Shown here piece after piece: positions 23,116-31,590 of a stretch of DNA of 64,000 nucleotides. Under the pieces are notes generated by a model. The model did not search any database, was not told the DNA's origin, and saw only the letters and a program-made list of their open reading frames with translations. Location of the stretch: contig NC_034010.1 in assembly GCF_000346465.2 (NCBI RefSeq), positions 24,772,570 through 24,836,569 on the forward strand, read 5' to 3'. The first letter of the stretch is position 1; the number at the start of each line of letters is the position of its first letter. The translations under genes were made by a program, and so were the position numbers. Source of the stretch: Prunus persica (taxonomy: Eukaryota > Streptophyta > Magnoliopsida > Rosales > Rosaceae).

Positions 23116-23812
23116 TTACAATAAAGGTAAGAAAAAAAAAACAGAAACTTGGGTTTTTTTTTTATCATAACACTCCAAGTGAACGATGTCGTTTCATTTA
23201 AATTTTTCTAAAACACTGCAATTGAAACGACGTCGTTTCATTACAATAAACCTATTTTAAAAAAACACGCGAGTCGTCTTCCTCGCAGAGTCGCAGCCAA
23301 TTTGCAGACTCGCAAAATTTCTTCCGTTCAGAAGCGTCCAGATCTGGCGCGCCTTGCTCCGCTTCGCTCGGCCTGACCACGCCTTGCAACGCCTCCTCAC
23401 GCCTTACCCGCGCTAAACGTGCAACTCGGGAAACAGCCGACAGCCTCGGGCGATTTCCTGCCGCCTCGCTTTTCCTGCTGCCGCCTCCCTCCGAAGCGGT
23501 CGCCGACGCGCGCGAAGGCATGCCTTTGAAAACACTGGTATTGACAACAGCTCAATGTTTCTACTAGTTTTGTATTTTGTTCTTTTTTGTACCTTATGTA
23601 GATCTATAAGAAATTTTCTTGTTGAATTTGTACTTTTTAATTAGCTTTGTTCAATTTTTACTGTCTTTCCCTTATGAATAAGTTTCTTAAATATATGTTT
23701 TTGTCATGCGTTTGCAATATTTGCTTCTGATCATGCATCAAACATTCAATTCCTGAGGCAGGGTGGAGAAATAGAAAAAAAATTAGAATAAGCTCTGAGA
23801 TAAAGGTTGAAA
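23116..23812 (+). promoter_or_regulatory. Upstream region and probable GC-rich leader of the FMC1-like gene
   Basis: This region holds a perfect 16-bp palindrome, gaaacgacgtcgtttc (about 23225), and a nearby half-copy (gatgtcgtttcattt), motifs frequent in plant core promoters. They are followed by an unusually GC-rich stretch, 23260-23520. The GC-rich part ends near a possible donor (ctg|gtattg, 23538). A possible acceptor (cctgaggcag, 23752-23761) lies upstream of the ATG, suggesting a 5' UTR intron. Only the part from about 23540 is shared with the pseudogene, so the duplicated copy lacks this promoter. No coding potential is convincing. Confidence 0.5.
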
Positions 23813-24353
23813 ATGAGTGCTGAAGCTTTGCAAGTTGCTAAGGTGTACCGCCACCTTCTCAGAGCTGTGAAGAAACACGTTGCCAAAGAAGACAGGGCGA
23901 GGCATTTCAAAGAATACGTAACTGAAGAATTCAGGAACAACTGCAAACTGTCAGATCCATCTTCCATTCAGCAGAAGATTAAGCTTGCCCATAACTACAC
24001 TTTTCTTCTTAACAGTGTGCACCATCACCAGGTACTGATGTAATTCATTGCTCTGACTGATCAATGTTTTTTTCTTTTTGCAAATTGTGAAGTCCCTGTC
24101 ATGTTCCATTATGTTGGTTTTCTTTCTTACGTGTCATTTCCAGTTCAATGTCTTGCTTGCTCTGTTTACTATCAGAAATTTTTTTGTTTTAAAAATAAAA
24201 TCTCCATCAAGCATCTTACTTTGTATAATGGGTGTGCAGGACCTATTGTTCTCTTACAACATTGCTGTGGATAGATCAGATGAGATGAAAAAAGTACTTG
24301 GAAAATCTGCTGCAAGTGTTGGTCTTCAACTTCCTGAGGTTTATCAGCCTTGA
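23813..24353 (+). CDS. FMC1-like LYR-family mitochondrial assembly factor, 110 aa, 2 exons
   Basis: Exons 23813-24031 and 24240-24353 encode MSAEALQVAKVYRHLLRAVK onwards, ending KSAASVGLQLPEVYQP. The N-terminal VYRHLLRAVK is an LYR-type motif (V replaces L). The middle EFRNN...SIQQKIKLAHNYTFLL and the C-terminal SAxxVGLxLP match the FMC1/C7orf55 branch of the Complex1_LYR family, an assembly factor for the F1 part of mitochondrial ATP synthase in yeast. The plant role is inferred by homology. LYR proteins are normally imported into the matrix and bind acyl carrier protein. No cleavable presequence is obvious. A truncated paralogue lies about 5.3 kb upstream, and a copia element sits 25 bp after the stop, so the 3' UTR probably reads into the LTR. 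Confidence 0.85.
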
Positions 24354-24378
24354 TATTTAGTTGGGTATAATCTGCTAC

Positions 24379-24650
24379 TGTTGGATATTTATCCATTATT
24401 GTTATTTGTTTTATTTAGTTAATTTGCTTCTGCTAATAATCCCCATTTGTCAGGAAACATGGTTAGTGTTTGACCTAATCTTTAGGAGAATCCCAATAGT
24501 CTAGGGTTGTTAGACGTGGGTTATTTTGTTGCTTATTTTTTTGATTATTGTTCCTTGTACGGCTATTTATGCCAGTCTTTGGAGTCAATGAATAATCACA
24601 TTCTCTCAGACTTTTGCACTCTTTAGCTTTCAAAGTTCTAGTTCTTAACA
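24379..24650 (+). repeat. 5' LTR of the copia element
   Basis: 272 bp with TG...CA ends, preceded by the target duplication gctac and followed one base later by the primer-binding site. It may supply the polyadenylation region of the FMC1-like transcript, whose stop is 25 bp upstream. Confidence 0.93.
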
Positions 24651-24651
24651 A

Positions 24652-25293
24652 TTGTATCAGAGCTCCCCACTGGGGCCTGGTTTGATAAAGCAGCAGCTTT
24701 CATCTTGCAGCAGCAAGACTGAACTTCATTATCAGGCTGCAAAAAGAGTGCTCCACTATTTGAAAGGTACTGTGGATTATGGGCTGTTTTATAAGAAGGG
24801 TGAAAGCAATGAGTTTGTGGGATTTAGTGACAGTGATTGTGCTGGGGATTTGGAAGATAGAAAGAGCACATCTGGTCATGTGTTCATGTTAAGTTCAGGG
24901 GCTGTTTCATGGTCTTCAAAGAAGCAGCAAGTTGTCACTTTGTCTACAACCGAAGCTGAGTTCATAGCAGCTGCTTCTTGTGCTTGTCAGGCTGTATGGT
25001 TAAGAAGAATACTTGAGGAATTACATTGCATTCAGAAGAAGCCTTCACTGATATACTGTGATAACAGTTCAACGATCAAACTTTCCAAGAATCCAGTGCT
25101 GCATGGAAGAAGCAAGCACATTGATGTCAGGTTTCATTTCCTTCGTGATCTTACAAAGGCAGGCGTTGTTGATCTAGTTCATTGTCAAAGTCAAGATCAA
25201 ATTGCAGACATATTGACCAAGCCTCTGAAGCTAGAAGCATTTGAGAAGCTGCGTGGTCTACTTGGAGTTTGGTCAGGTTCTACTGTAAACTGA
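24652..25293 (+). pseudogene. Remnant of copia pol: end of reverse transcriptase and RNase H
   Basis: A continuous frame of about 213 codons carries the copia C-terminal pol sequence. Landmarks are AAKRVLHYLKGT, GFSDSDCAGD, RKSTSGHVFML, SKKQQVVTLSTTEAEF, SKHIDVRFHFLRD and DILTKPL. The D of SDSDCAGD and the E of TEAEF are RNase H active-site positions. No authentic start exists: the frame opens from the primer-binding site because an internal deletion fused the leader to the 3' part of pol. Reading frame and motifs are undamaged, fitting a recent origin, but the protein would lack the polymerase, protease and integrase. Confidence 0.93.
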
Positions 25294-25326
25294 TTGCTTG
25301 AATAGCATTCAGTTTAAGGGAGGGAA

Positions 25327-25597
25327 TGTTGGATATTTATCCATTATTGTTATTTGTTTTATTTAGTTAATTTGCCTCTGCTAATAATCCCTATTTGTCA
25401 GGAAACATGGTTAGTGTTTGACCTAATCTTTAGGAGAATCCCAATAGTCTAGGGTTGTTAGACGTGGGATATTTTGTTGCTTATTTTTCTGATTACTTGT
25501 TCCTTGTACGGCTATTTATGCCAGTCTTTGGAGTCAATGAATAATCACATTCTCTCAGCCTTTTGCACTCTTTAGCTTTCAAAGTTAGTTCTTAACA
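25327..25597 (+). repeat. 3' LTR of the copia element
   Basis: 271 bp, preceded by the polypurine tract and followed by the target duplication gctac at 25598-25602. It differs from the 5' LTR by five substitutions, a one-base insertion and a two-base deletion. Confidence 0.93.
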
Positions 25598-25602
25598 GCT
25601 AC

Positions 25603-26090
25603 ATCCTATTCTGGCAGGGATAATATGCCTCCATGGAACAATGTAGCCTGTGGAATTTTGGATTTTATTCATAAATATTCTGTGCTATTTGTTTGCTGCC
25701 AACAATGGCAAAGAATAATTTGTTTGACTGGTTATCTATTTTGACCAACAAAAAAAACAAGTTCTACTACAGCGGCTGAATTGATCAATTGTTGTTTTTT
25801 CCTGAGAAACAAACTGAAAAATAAAACATACTGGTATGCACGGAACTAACCAAACAGCAAGGCCTAAATCTGACACGTGTCAATCCGCACCCCACGTGGC
25901 ATTACCAGAATTTGCAGTATGCCACCTATATGTAACTGATAAGGGTTCTTCCTTCTCTTATATATCCTCCACTTCTCTTTCACTGAAAGTAAATCTAATT
26001 CTCTCGGTCCACATTATCCTTAGCACAAGCATAAGATCCTCAACCAAATTTAGCACAACTGGTCTCATCATCTTCATCATCTTCATCATC
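25603..26090 (+). promoter_or_regulatory. Stress-type promoter and leader of the RCI2 gene
   Basis: Two G-box/ABRE-type elements, gacacgtgtc (25872-25881) and ccacgtgg (25892-25899), lie 75-85 bp upstream of a TATA-like cttatatatcc (25957-25967). The ATG follows at 26091 after a CT/CATC-rich leader. Paired ACGT-core elements at this distance are what is expected of an abscisic-acid, cold or salt-induced gene, matching the known regulation of plant RCI2 genes. The first 20 bp or so are the continuation of the FMC1-like 3' flank beyond the copia element. Confidence 0.7.
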
Positions 26091-26355
26091 ATGGGTTCAG
26101 AAACGTTTCTAGAAGTGATATTGGCAATTATCCTGCCACCTGTTGGGGTCTTCCTCCGCTATGGCTGTGGAGTAAATTCTTTTACCCTAATGCCCAAATG
26201 CCATTCTATTTCTGTTCTTTTTTGAGTTTTGAGTTTGATTTAATTGTTAAATCATATTGTGAAAAATGCAGGTGGAGTTCTGGATTTGTTTGTTGCTGAC
26301 ACTGTTGGGATATATTCCGGGAATTATATATGCATTATATGTACTGGTCGGATGA
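26091..26355 (+). CDS. RCI2: RCI2/PMP3 small hydrophobic membrane protein, 54 aa, 2 exons
   Basis: Exons 26091-26171 and 26272-26355 join in phase 0 to give MGSETFLEVILAIILPPVGV followed by FLRYGCGVEFWICLLLTLLG and a YIPGIIYALYVLVG tail. This is the entire 54-residue PMP3/RCI2 (UPF0057) signature: two membrane helices (about residues 4-22 and 30-52) joined by FLRYGCG. In yeast and Arabidopsis these proteolipids sit in the plasma membrane and limit Na+ entry and membrane hyperpolarisation; they are induced by cold, salt and abscisic acid. The single intron after GCG is at the usual place. It is the only coding copy in an area where its downstream flank is present three times. Confidence 0.96.
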
Positions 26356-26374
26356 TCAAGGTTTTCTGGAGGTG

Positions 26375-26816
26375 AAAGAATAATCATATGGCAAACGACA
26401 TGTGTGGTGTGGATTAGTTTGGTTAATGTCACTTTGACTTTGTAATTCAGGATCATAATATAGTTTTCTTATAAATTTTCCTTGTGTGCTCTGTTCTTGT
26501 TCTTTATTTTTTTGATGAAGCAATTGCACACTGTAATTACATTCACTTATGCTAATTGACACTAATGTAGAAAGTGGAAAGTCTGAAAAAATCAAGTATA
26601 ATGTTCTAGTCTCGAAAGCAGAAAACAGAAAACGAAAATGTTCTAGTGTGAAAACACAAAACATATGAACACAAGTCATGGATTTATACCTTGGAATAAT
26701 AATGATCAATTTGCATGATGAGTTTCAATAAAATACAACTTTGAATGCGGTATGTTTTATATTAGGAAAGGAAAATGTTCATAATTGATTTGAACATTTT
26801 GACTTATGTGGTATGT

Positions 26817-26868
<52 letters not shown>

Positions 26869-27446
26869 AATGTAAGTTATTGGAGCAAACTAAACAAGCT
26901 TCTTCAAAGTAGTTCATTTGTCAGCTGTGTATGCATGACATAAGGGGAATACTTTTTATTTATGGATGCATATTTCCTAATTCCTCCATGTCTTAGTTAT
27001 TATCAAGAACAAATGAGAATGAAAAATTATTGGCAGGTTTGAGTTGTGGAATGGTTGATTTTGGAAGAATCTTAACTGTAATAATTGTAAGCTGGACGTC
27101 TAAAACAAATTGTTAGCTATCATAGTGATTGCAAATTAGTAATATTTTATACAATAAATATTGTATATTGCAACCACGTCTATAATTCTCGTTGCGATTG
27201 AATATTGACAATGAAATTTTGATAATCTTACAATTCTTTTTTATTTCATTGTGATCCATATTTGGATAGTAGAAACCGTTTTTCATCAAAATCTCTCGTC
27301 ATGTATGGCATGAACAATTTTTAATAAAGAATTAACATTACAAATCATAACTTTCCGATAGCATGTAGTCATTTCCAAAATATGTCTTCCTTGAACACAT
27401 CCAATTGAATTTGAATTGGATTGATGATAATTAGGGTTGAAATAAT
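26375..27446 (+). repeat. RCI2 3'-flank repeat, unit 1 (reference copy)
   Basis: The unit starts in the RCI2 3' UTR (gtgaaagaataatc, then atggcaaacgacatg) and runs to ttgaaataat at 27446. Shared landmarks with the other units are the gtcaatgtcactttgacttt block, a gttctagt/aaaacacaaaacatatgaac block, atgatgagttncaataaaa, and the end block cttccttgaacacatccaat then gatgataattaggg. It contains a (TA)n tract at about 26818-26866. Homology to units 2 and 3 is visible by eye but diverged, with many indels. Confidence 0.8.
26818..26866. repeat. (TA)n microsatellite
   Basis: About 24 TA dinucleotides in a row, downstream of RCI2. Confidence 0.92.
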
Positions 27447-27536
27447 ACAAAATTAGTTAAATACCCATTCCTAGACATAAAACTATAAATAAACCCTATA
27501 CTATTTACTGTATATAAACACACCCAAAATAAACCC

Positions 27537-27560
27537 AAAAATCGACAGCTGTCGATTTTT
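27537..27560. repeat. 24-bp perfect palindrome inside the MULE left end
   Basis: A 24-bp perfect dyad centred on agct, with core atcgacagctgtcgat, lies immediately inside the left terminal repeat. It could fold into a cruciform. Function is unknown. Confidence 0.85.
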
Positions 27561-27704
27561 TCAATTTAACAGTTATATTGGATTACGGTTTTGCCCTTTT
27601 GCAATTTTGAGAAATAGCCGACTTAATTTTTTTTAAAAAATCTTTTATTTAATAACAATTATGTTGTAGATTGAAGAAGAATAGGAAGAAGAAGAGCATC
27701 GACC

Positions 27705-28031
27705 ATGGCGATCAGCAGCTTGTGCGGCTCCAGGCTCATCTTCTTCCGCCAATCCTTTCGATGCTCTAGGCAACGGTCTTATCGGTTCTTCTTCCAAGAC
27801 TTAGGTTCGTTATCTTCCTCGTTGCTTCTTTCACTTTCAATTTCTCTTCTCCATTTCAAATTTTCAATCCTCAATGACGTCATTTTCTCAAGCTTTCATT
27901 TGATTCACGAGCAGGACGCTCACAGCTTTTGAGCCGTAATTTTAGCCAGACGCTCATGGCCACATGTTGCACCAGATCTGAGAGAAGGCTCACAAGGATG
28001 AGCTTAAGAAGAACAAAGAGACCATTTCAAG
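27705..28031 (+). pseudogene. Captured 5' exons of an unidentified gene
   Basis: An ATG at 27705 opens a basic, S/R/F-rich segment (MAISSLCGSRLIFFRQSFRC onwards), ending at a good donor (cttag|gttcg, 27804). A second putative exon, 27915-28031, lies between an acceptor (cgagcag) and a donor (caag|gtcag). In the joined frame it stays open (GRSQLLSRNFSQTLMATCC). In another frame it reads KAHKDELKKNKETISR, which looks more like real protein, so a frameshift is likely. The start resembles a mitochondrial presequence. I do not recognise the source gene. Confidence 0.4.
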
Positions 28032-28531
28032 GTCAGCCGAATCATATTGATATGATCCGGTTTGATTATCGCCGAAATTCGAAGCTCGTTGAGCAATTTC
28101 TTTGCGATTTTGTGATTAATTTGAATACGTCTACGGTTCTTTCCCTTAGTTTGGCATTTCGTTTACAAATTGCGATAAATAAATTGAAAAAAAAAATCTG
28201 AAAATTACTTGCTTGTTTAGTTGTGTGAGTTCTAATATGATTTGTAATGCTGGTACTGTGTTTCTAGTTCCTAGCAGAATGGTTGAGCATTTACATAAAC
28301 ATTTATTGTTTGTATGATGTACATGCTGAGCTACTGTTAGTTAGCAATTTTTGTTTCAGTCTTACTACTGCTTTTGTTATTACAGAAAAAAAAAATGTTG
28401 TTTACTTGTTAAAATTCATTTTTCATCGGGTTGAGACCTATAAGTTATCTAGCCTGGTTTTTTTGCTATATATATATATATATATTATTTTTTATATATA
28501 ATGTGAAAATATATTGTATTATGCCTTTCAG

Positions 28532-28945
28532 GATAATGAACAATTAATGAAGGCACTGTCAAAGCTAGTCAATCTTAACAATCCAGATCTTGTCTTGTTT
28601 GTTGGAGAGGCACTTGTTGGAAATGATGTCGTTGATCAACTTTCAAAATTTGATCAGGTTTGAGCTCCATATTCATGGTTTTTTCTAGTATTGTCCAATT
28701 AGAGTTTGAATCTGGTGTTTTCCATATTGAGTTTTGCTTATTAAATTGACCAAAATCTTTACTGCAATGTGCAGCTTCTGGATGAAATGATTGACAATGG
28801 CTTCCCTCTCACTACAGAACCTAATATTATGAGAGAGATGATTGCTCTACCAAATATAGTTAACAAGATGTTGAGTGTTGTGACAGGCAACAGTTCCAAC
28901 ATAAGTGACACACTTCTAGGTGCAACATCATCTTGCATTCCATAG
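28532..28945 (+). pseudogene. In-frame exon chimera: SRP receptor alpha exon plus AP-3 mu exon
   Basis: The first exon, 28532-28657 (42 codons, phase 0), reads [20 protein letters not shown] then [17 protein letters not shown]. This is the GTPase-domain segment just after the DTAGRMQ box of signal recognition particle receptor alpha. After an intron with good GT and AG ends, the second exon from 28775 reads LLDEMIDNGFPLTTEPNIMR then EMIALPNIVNKMLSVVTGNS, the conserved longin-to-MHD linker of the AP-3 complex mu subunit, ending in a stop at 28943-28945. Phases match, so a spliced transcript would fuse two unrelated trafficking genes. No intact start in this frame was found upstream, so a translated product is doubtful. 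Source identification is from memory of both families. Confidence 0.75.
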
Positions 28946-29129
28946 TATTAACAATGTACTACTATGACGTAGTATTAACAGTGTTTTTTTTTTTTGTAGA
29001 GGTATCTTGTTATTACTAGTATTCTTCGCTGCTGGGGTTGGCAAGACAATGCTTATCAGTGATGCTGAGAAAGTTTATGCCTTTGAAAAGGACTCAAGAT
29101 GGTTCTATGACATAGTAATAACAAGATAG

Positions 29130-29400
29130 TTCTATGACATAGTATAAACAATGTACTTCTATGAAATGGTATTAACAATATTTTTCTATGAAATGATATT
29201 AACAATGTACTTCTATGACATGGTATTAACAATGTACTTCTATGACATGGTATTAACATTGTACTTTTATGGAATGGTATTAACAATATACTTCTATGGA
29301 ATGGTATTAACAATATACTTCTATGACATGGTATTAACATTGTACTTTTATGACATGGTATTAACAATGTTATGGAATATGAGATGGTATTAACATTGTA
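29130..29400. repeat. 27-bp minisatellite, about 9-10 units
   Basis: Units of the type atggtattaacaatgtactt plus ctatgac repeat at 27-bp spacing with few changes. Because 27 is a multiple of three, both strands show long repetitive open frames (YFYDMVLTM-type on +, LIPCHRST-type on -). These are by-products of the repeat and not genes. The array seems to have grown from sequence just after the AP-3 mu exon, where ctatgacgtagtattaacag occurs at about 28953. Confidence 0.9.
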
Positions 29401-30117
29401 CTTTTACGGTTTACTTTTTTTTTTGGGCCGAAAGTTATGGAATACGAGATGGTACAATGTTTGGGCTTGTTTATAAATTTGGGCTGGGTTTGTTTTGGGT
29501 GTTTTTTGAGTTTTTTTTCTGTTGGGCTTGATAGTGGCAGTGCTGTAATTTATTGGAACTTCAACACTAATTTGTTATTTAATAAATGGATTTTGGGTGT
29601 GTTTATGAAGTGTTTTCCATGTGGGTTTTTTTATAATTTCAACTCCTATTTTGGGTATATTAGTGAAGATCCCTTGAAATAATGGGTATAATGGCAAACG
29701 ACATGTGAGGTGTGGGTTTGTTTGTTTGGTCAATGTCACTTTGACTTTGTAATTCAGGATCTTAATTTAGTTTCCTTATAATTATCATTGTACATGCCAA
29801 TGTGATCATTTCTGGTTTTTTGTTAAGTTTTTTTTGTCTCAAAATATAAAACAAAAAAAATGTTCTAGTGGGAAAACACAAAACATATGAACATGATGTG
29901 AAAGATCATACAAGTCATGGCTTTATACTTTGAAATAATGATGATTAGTGTGCATGATGAGTTACAATAAAATACAACTTTTGAACATTTCGACTTATGT
30001 GAGATGTTTATATTATTTAAAAACATTTTTACTTATATATAAGATGTTGGAGCGAACTAAATATGTATGTCAAGCTTCTTCCAAGATGAAAGACATAAAA
30101 AGTAACCTTTTTTTATT

Positions 30118-31326
30118 GGGTTAATGACCTAAATGGTCTCCCAACTATCGCTCCATTATCATTTTGGTCCATCAACTAAAATTTTCAATTCAAACGTCCT
30201 TAAACTTTTTATATTGTACCAAAATCGTCCTTTCGTCAAAGTCTGTGTATTATTCCGTTAAATTGAGGGGCAAAACTATATTTTTAGGTGAGTATCCTCT
30301 TCTAAAACGACTTGGCCATTGTAGTATCACATTCCCTCTCAATTTTGTTAGAAGCTCCACCAAAACCCCCAAATTAGAACCTAAAACATAATGCTACCGG
30401 TTGCCCCAAAATTAATAATTAAAAATTGAAACTAAAAAAAAAAATTAAAAACCAGTAAAACACCATCGTCCAATACTGTGCTGGCTAACATGGCAAGATC
30501 ATTGCTTGACCCGACAACCCAAGCCCAAGACCCTATCCAGCCCTGCAAATTAAAACAAGCTTCTTTATTACACGCTACAAGTCTCACGATCGGGAGAAGG
30601 CGACGGAGTATAGTACGGCAGCGAAGCACAAGGAGTCGAAAACGGTGTCGTCCTGTCGTCCACCTCTACACTCATCACCATCACAGCTACGTCTAGCAAC
30701 ACCGTCGTTGCCGTCTTCACCTCTTTCTCCGCTCACGACGAATGTGTCGTCGTCTCTGCGGAGTCCAGACCCCTTCTCTCCTCCTCCTCCTCGATCGTGA
30801 ACAAAACACTCAATGACACGTCGTACAATGCCTGCTGCCACTTGAACACTTCGTCCACGTCAACGTCGACGCTGCTGTGGTGCTGTGAGTGAGGCATGTT
30901 TTTCTGGTGCTCGATCCGAGTCTGAGACTAAGACTTCCGCCGGCGCCAAAGGAGGAAGAAGAGCTGGGCTACTAGGGCTGCGAGAATGGCCGCAAACACT
31001 ACAGTGAGCGCAGTCCCGAGCTTGCTCAGACCAACATTCATGTGTCTCTGCGTATAACTTAATGTCTGCAAGTTGTTTGTGTAAATGACTTTCTGGGTTT
31101 TTTCAGTGTTTTAAGTTAACGGGTGTAAATGACTCTCAAAAAGTGGCATATACCTTTCAAAACTCAGTCACGTGGGCATCGCGTGATCGAAAGTGACAAA
31201 ATCTGTCACGGGAGGACGATTTTGGTATAAAATAAAAAGTTTAAGGACGTTTGAATTGAAAATTTTAGTTGATAGACCAAAATGATAATTGAGCGATAAT
31301 TGAGGGACCATTTAGGTCATTAACCC
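30118..31326. mobile_element. MULE-type element with long terminal inverted repeats and a captured gene fragment
   Basis: Both ends begin gggttaatgacctaaatggt inward, and the inverted repeats stay highly similar for about 110 bp (through ccttaaactttttat and accaaaatcgtcct). The element is flanked by ttttttatt at 30109-30117 and 31327-31335, a 9-bp target duplication. The interior is much more GC-rich than the surroundings. On the minus strand around 30930-31045 it encodes MNVGLSKLGTALTVVFAAIL followed by a hydrophobic stretch and LWRRRKS and then a stop, resembling the N-terminal membrane anchor of a family of small plant proteins of unknown function. Further degraded coding-like sequence continues to about 30600. 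This fits a Pack-MULE; no transposase is present. Confidence 0.85.
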
Positions 31327-31590
31327 TTTTTTATTTATGGCTGCATTTCCTAATTACTCATCCCTTAGTTGGTATTAAGAACAAATGAAAAGGAAGAATT
31401 GGAAAGACAAATAGGAACATTTTTGAGTTATGGTTGTATTTCTCCTCCAACTCTCAGTTGTTATTATGAACATATGAAAATGGAAGAATATGGTTGCATC
31501 TCCTAGTTGTTACAAGATGACTAACAATTTTAAAAATGAGAGGTAGATCTAAATTTGTATAATAGAAATTGTTTTTCATCAAAAGCTCTC

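Larger units (their letters stand above)
24379..25597 (+). mobile_element. Internally deleted Ty1/copia retrotransposon with both LTRs and 5-bp target duplication
   Basis: The LTRs are 24379-24650 and 25327-25597, both starting TGTTGGATATTT and ending CTTAACA. The element is flanked by gctac at 24374-24378 and 25598-25602. Just inside the 5' LTR is ttgtatcagagct, the initiator-Met-tRNA primer-binding site. Just before the 3' LTR is the polypurine tract aagggagggaa. Aligned by eye, the LTRs differ by five substitutions and two small indels over 272 bp. Only the C-terminal pol region remains inside: gag, protease, integrase and most reverse transcriptase are gone, so the element is non-autonomous. 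It lies in the same orientation as the FMC1-like gene, immediately downstream. Confidence 0.95.
27447..29673 (+). mobile_element. MULE-type element carrying gene fragments (Pack-MULE), 2.2 kb
   Basis: The ends are flanked by identical ttgaaataat (27437-27446 and 29674-29683), a 9-10 bp target duplication typical of Mutator-like elements. The two terminal 84 bp, one reverse-complemented, align without a net offset: both have aacacacccaaaat at positions 71-84 and tattcc/tacccaaaata-type matches further out. They are eroded terminal inverted repeats. Comparing units 2 and 3 of the surrounding repeat, where gatgataattagggt continues into gaaataatggg, shows the uninterrupted site. The interior holds exons from at least two unrelated host genes, an unidentified 5' exon pair (27705-27804 and 27915-28031) and a 27-bp minisatellite. 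No transposase is present. Confidence 0.75.

Noticed and set aside
29056..29393. Overlapping repetitive open frames on both strands (103 and 80 codons)
   Set aside because: They arise from a 27-bp minisatellite whose period is a multiple of three; composition is repetitive and no start context or homology supports a gene.
30584..30841. An 85-codon minus-strand frame in a GC-rich block as an independent gene
   Set aside because: It lies inside a MULE-type element; the neighbouring captured coding sequence is interrupted by stops, so it is treated as cargo remnant.
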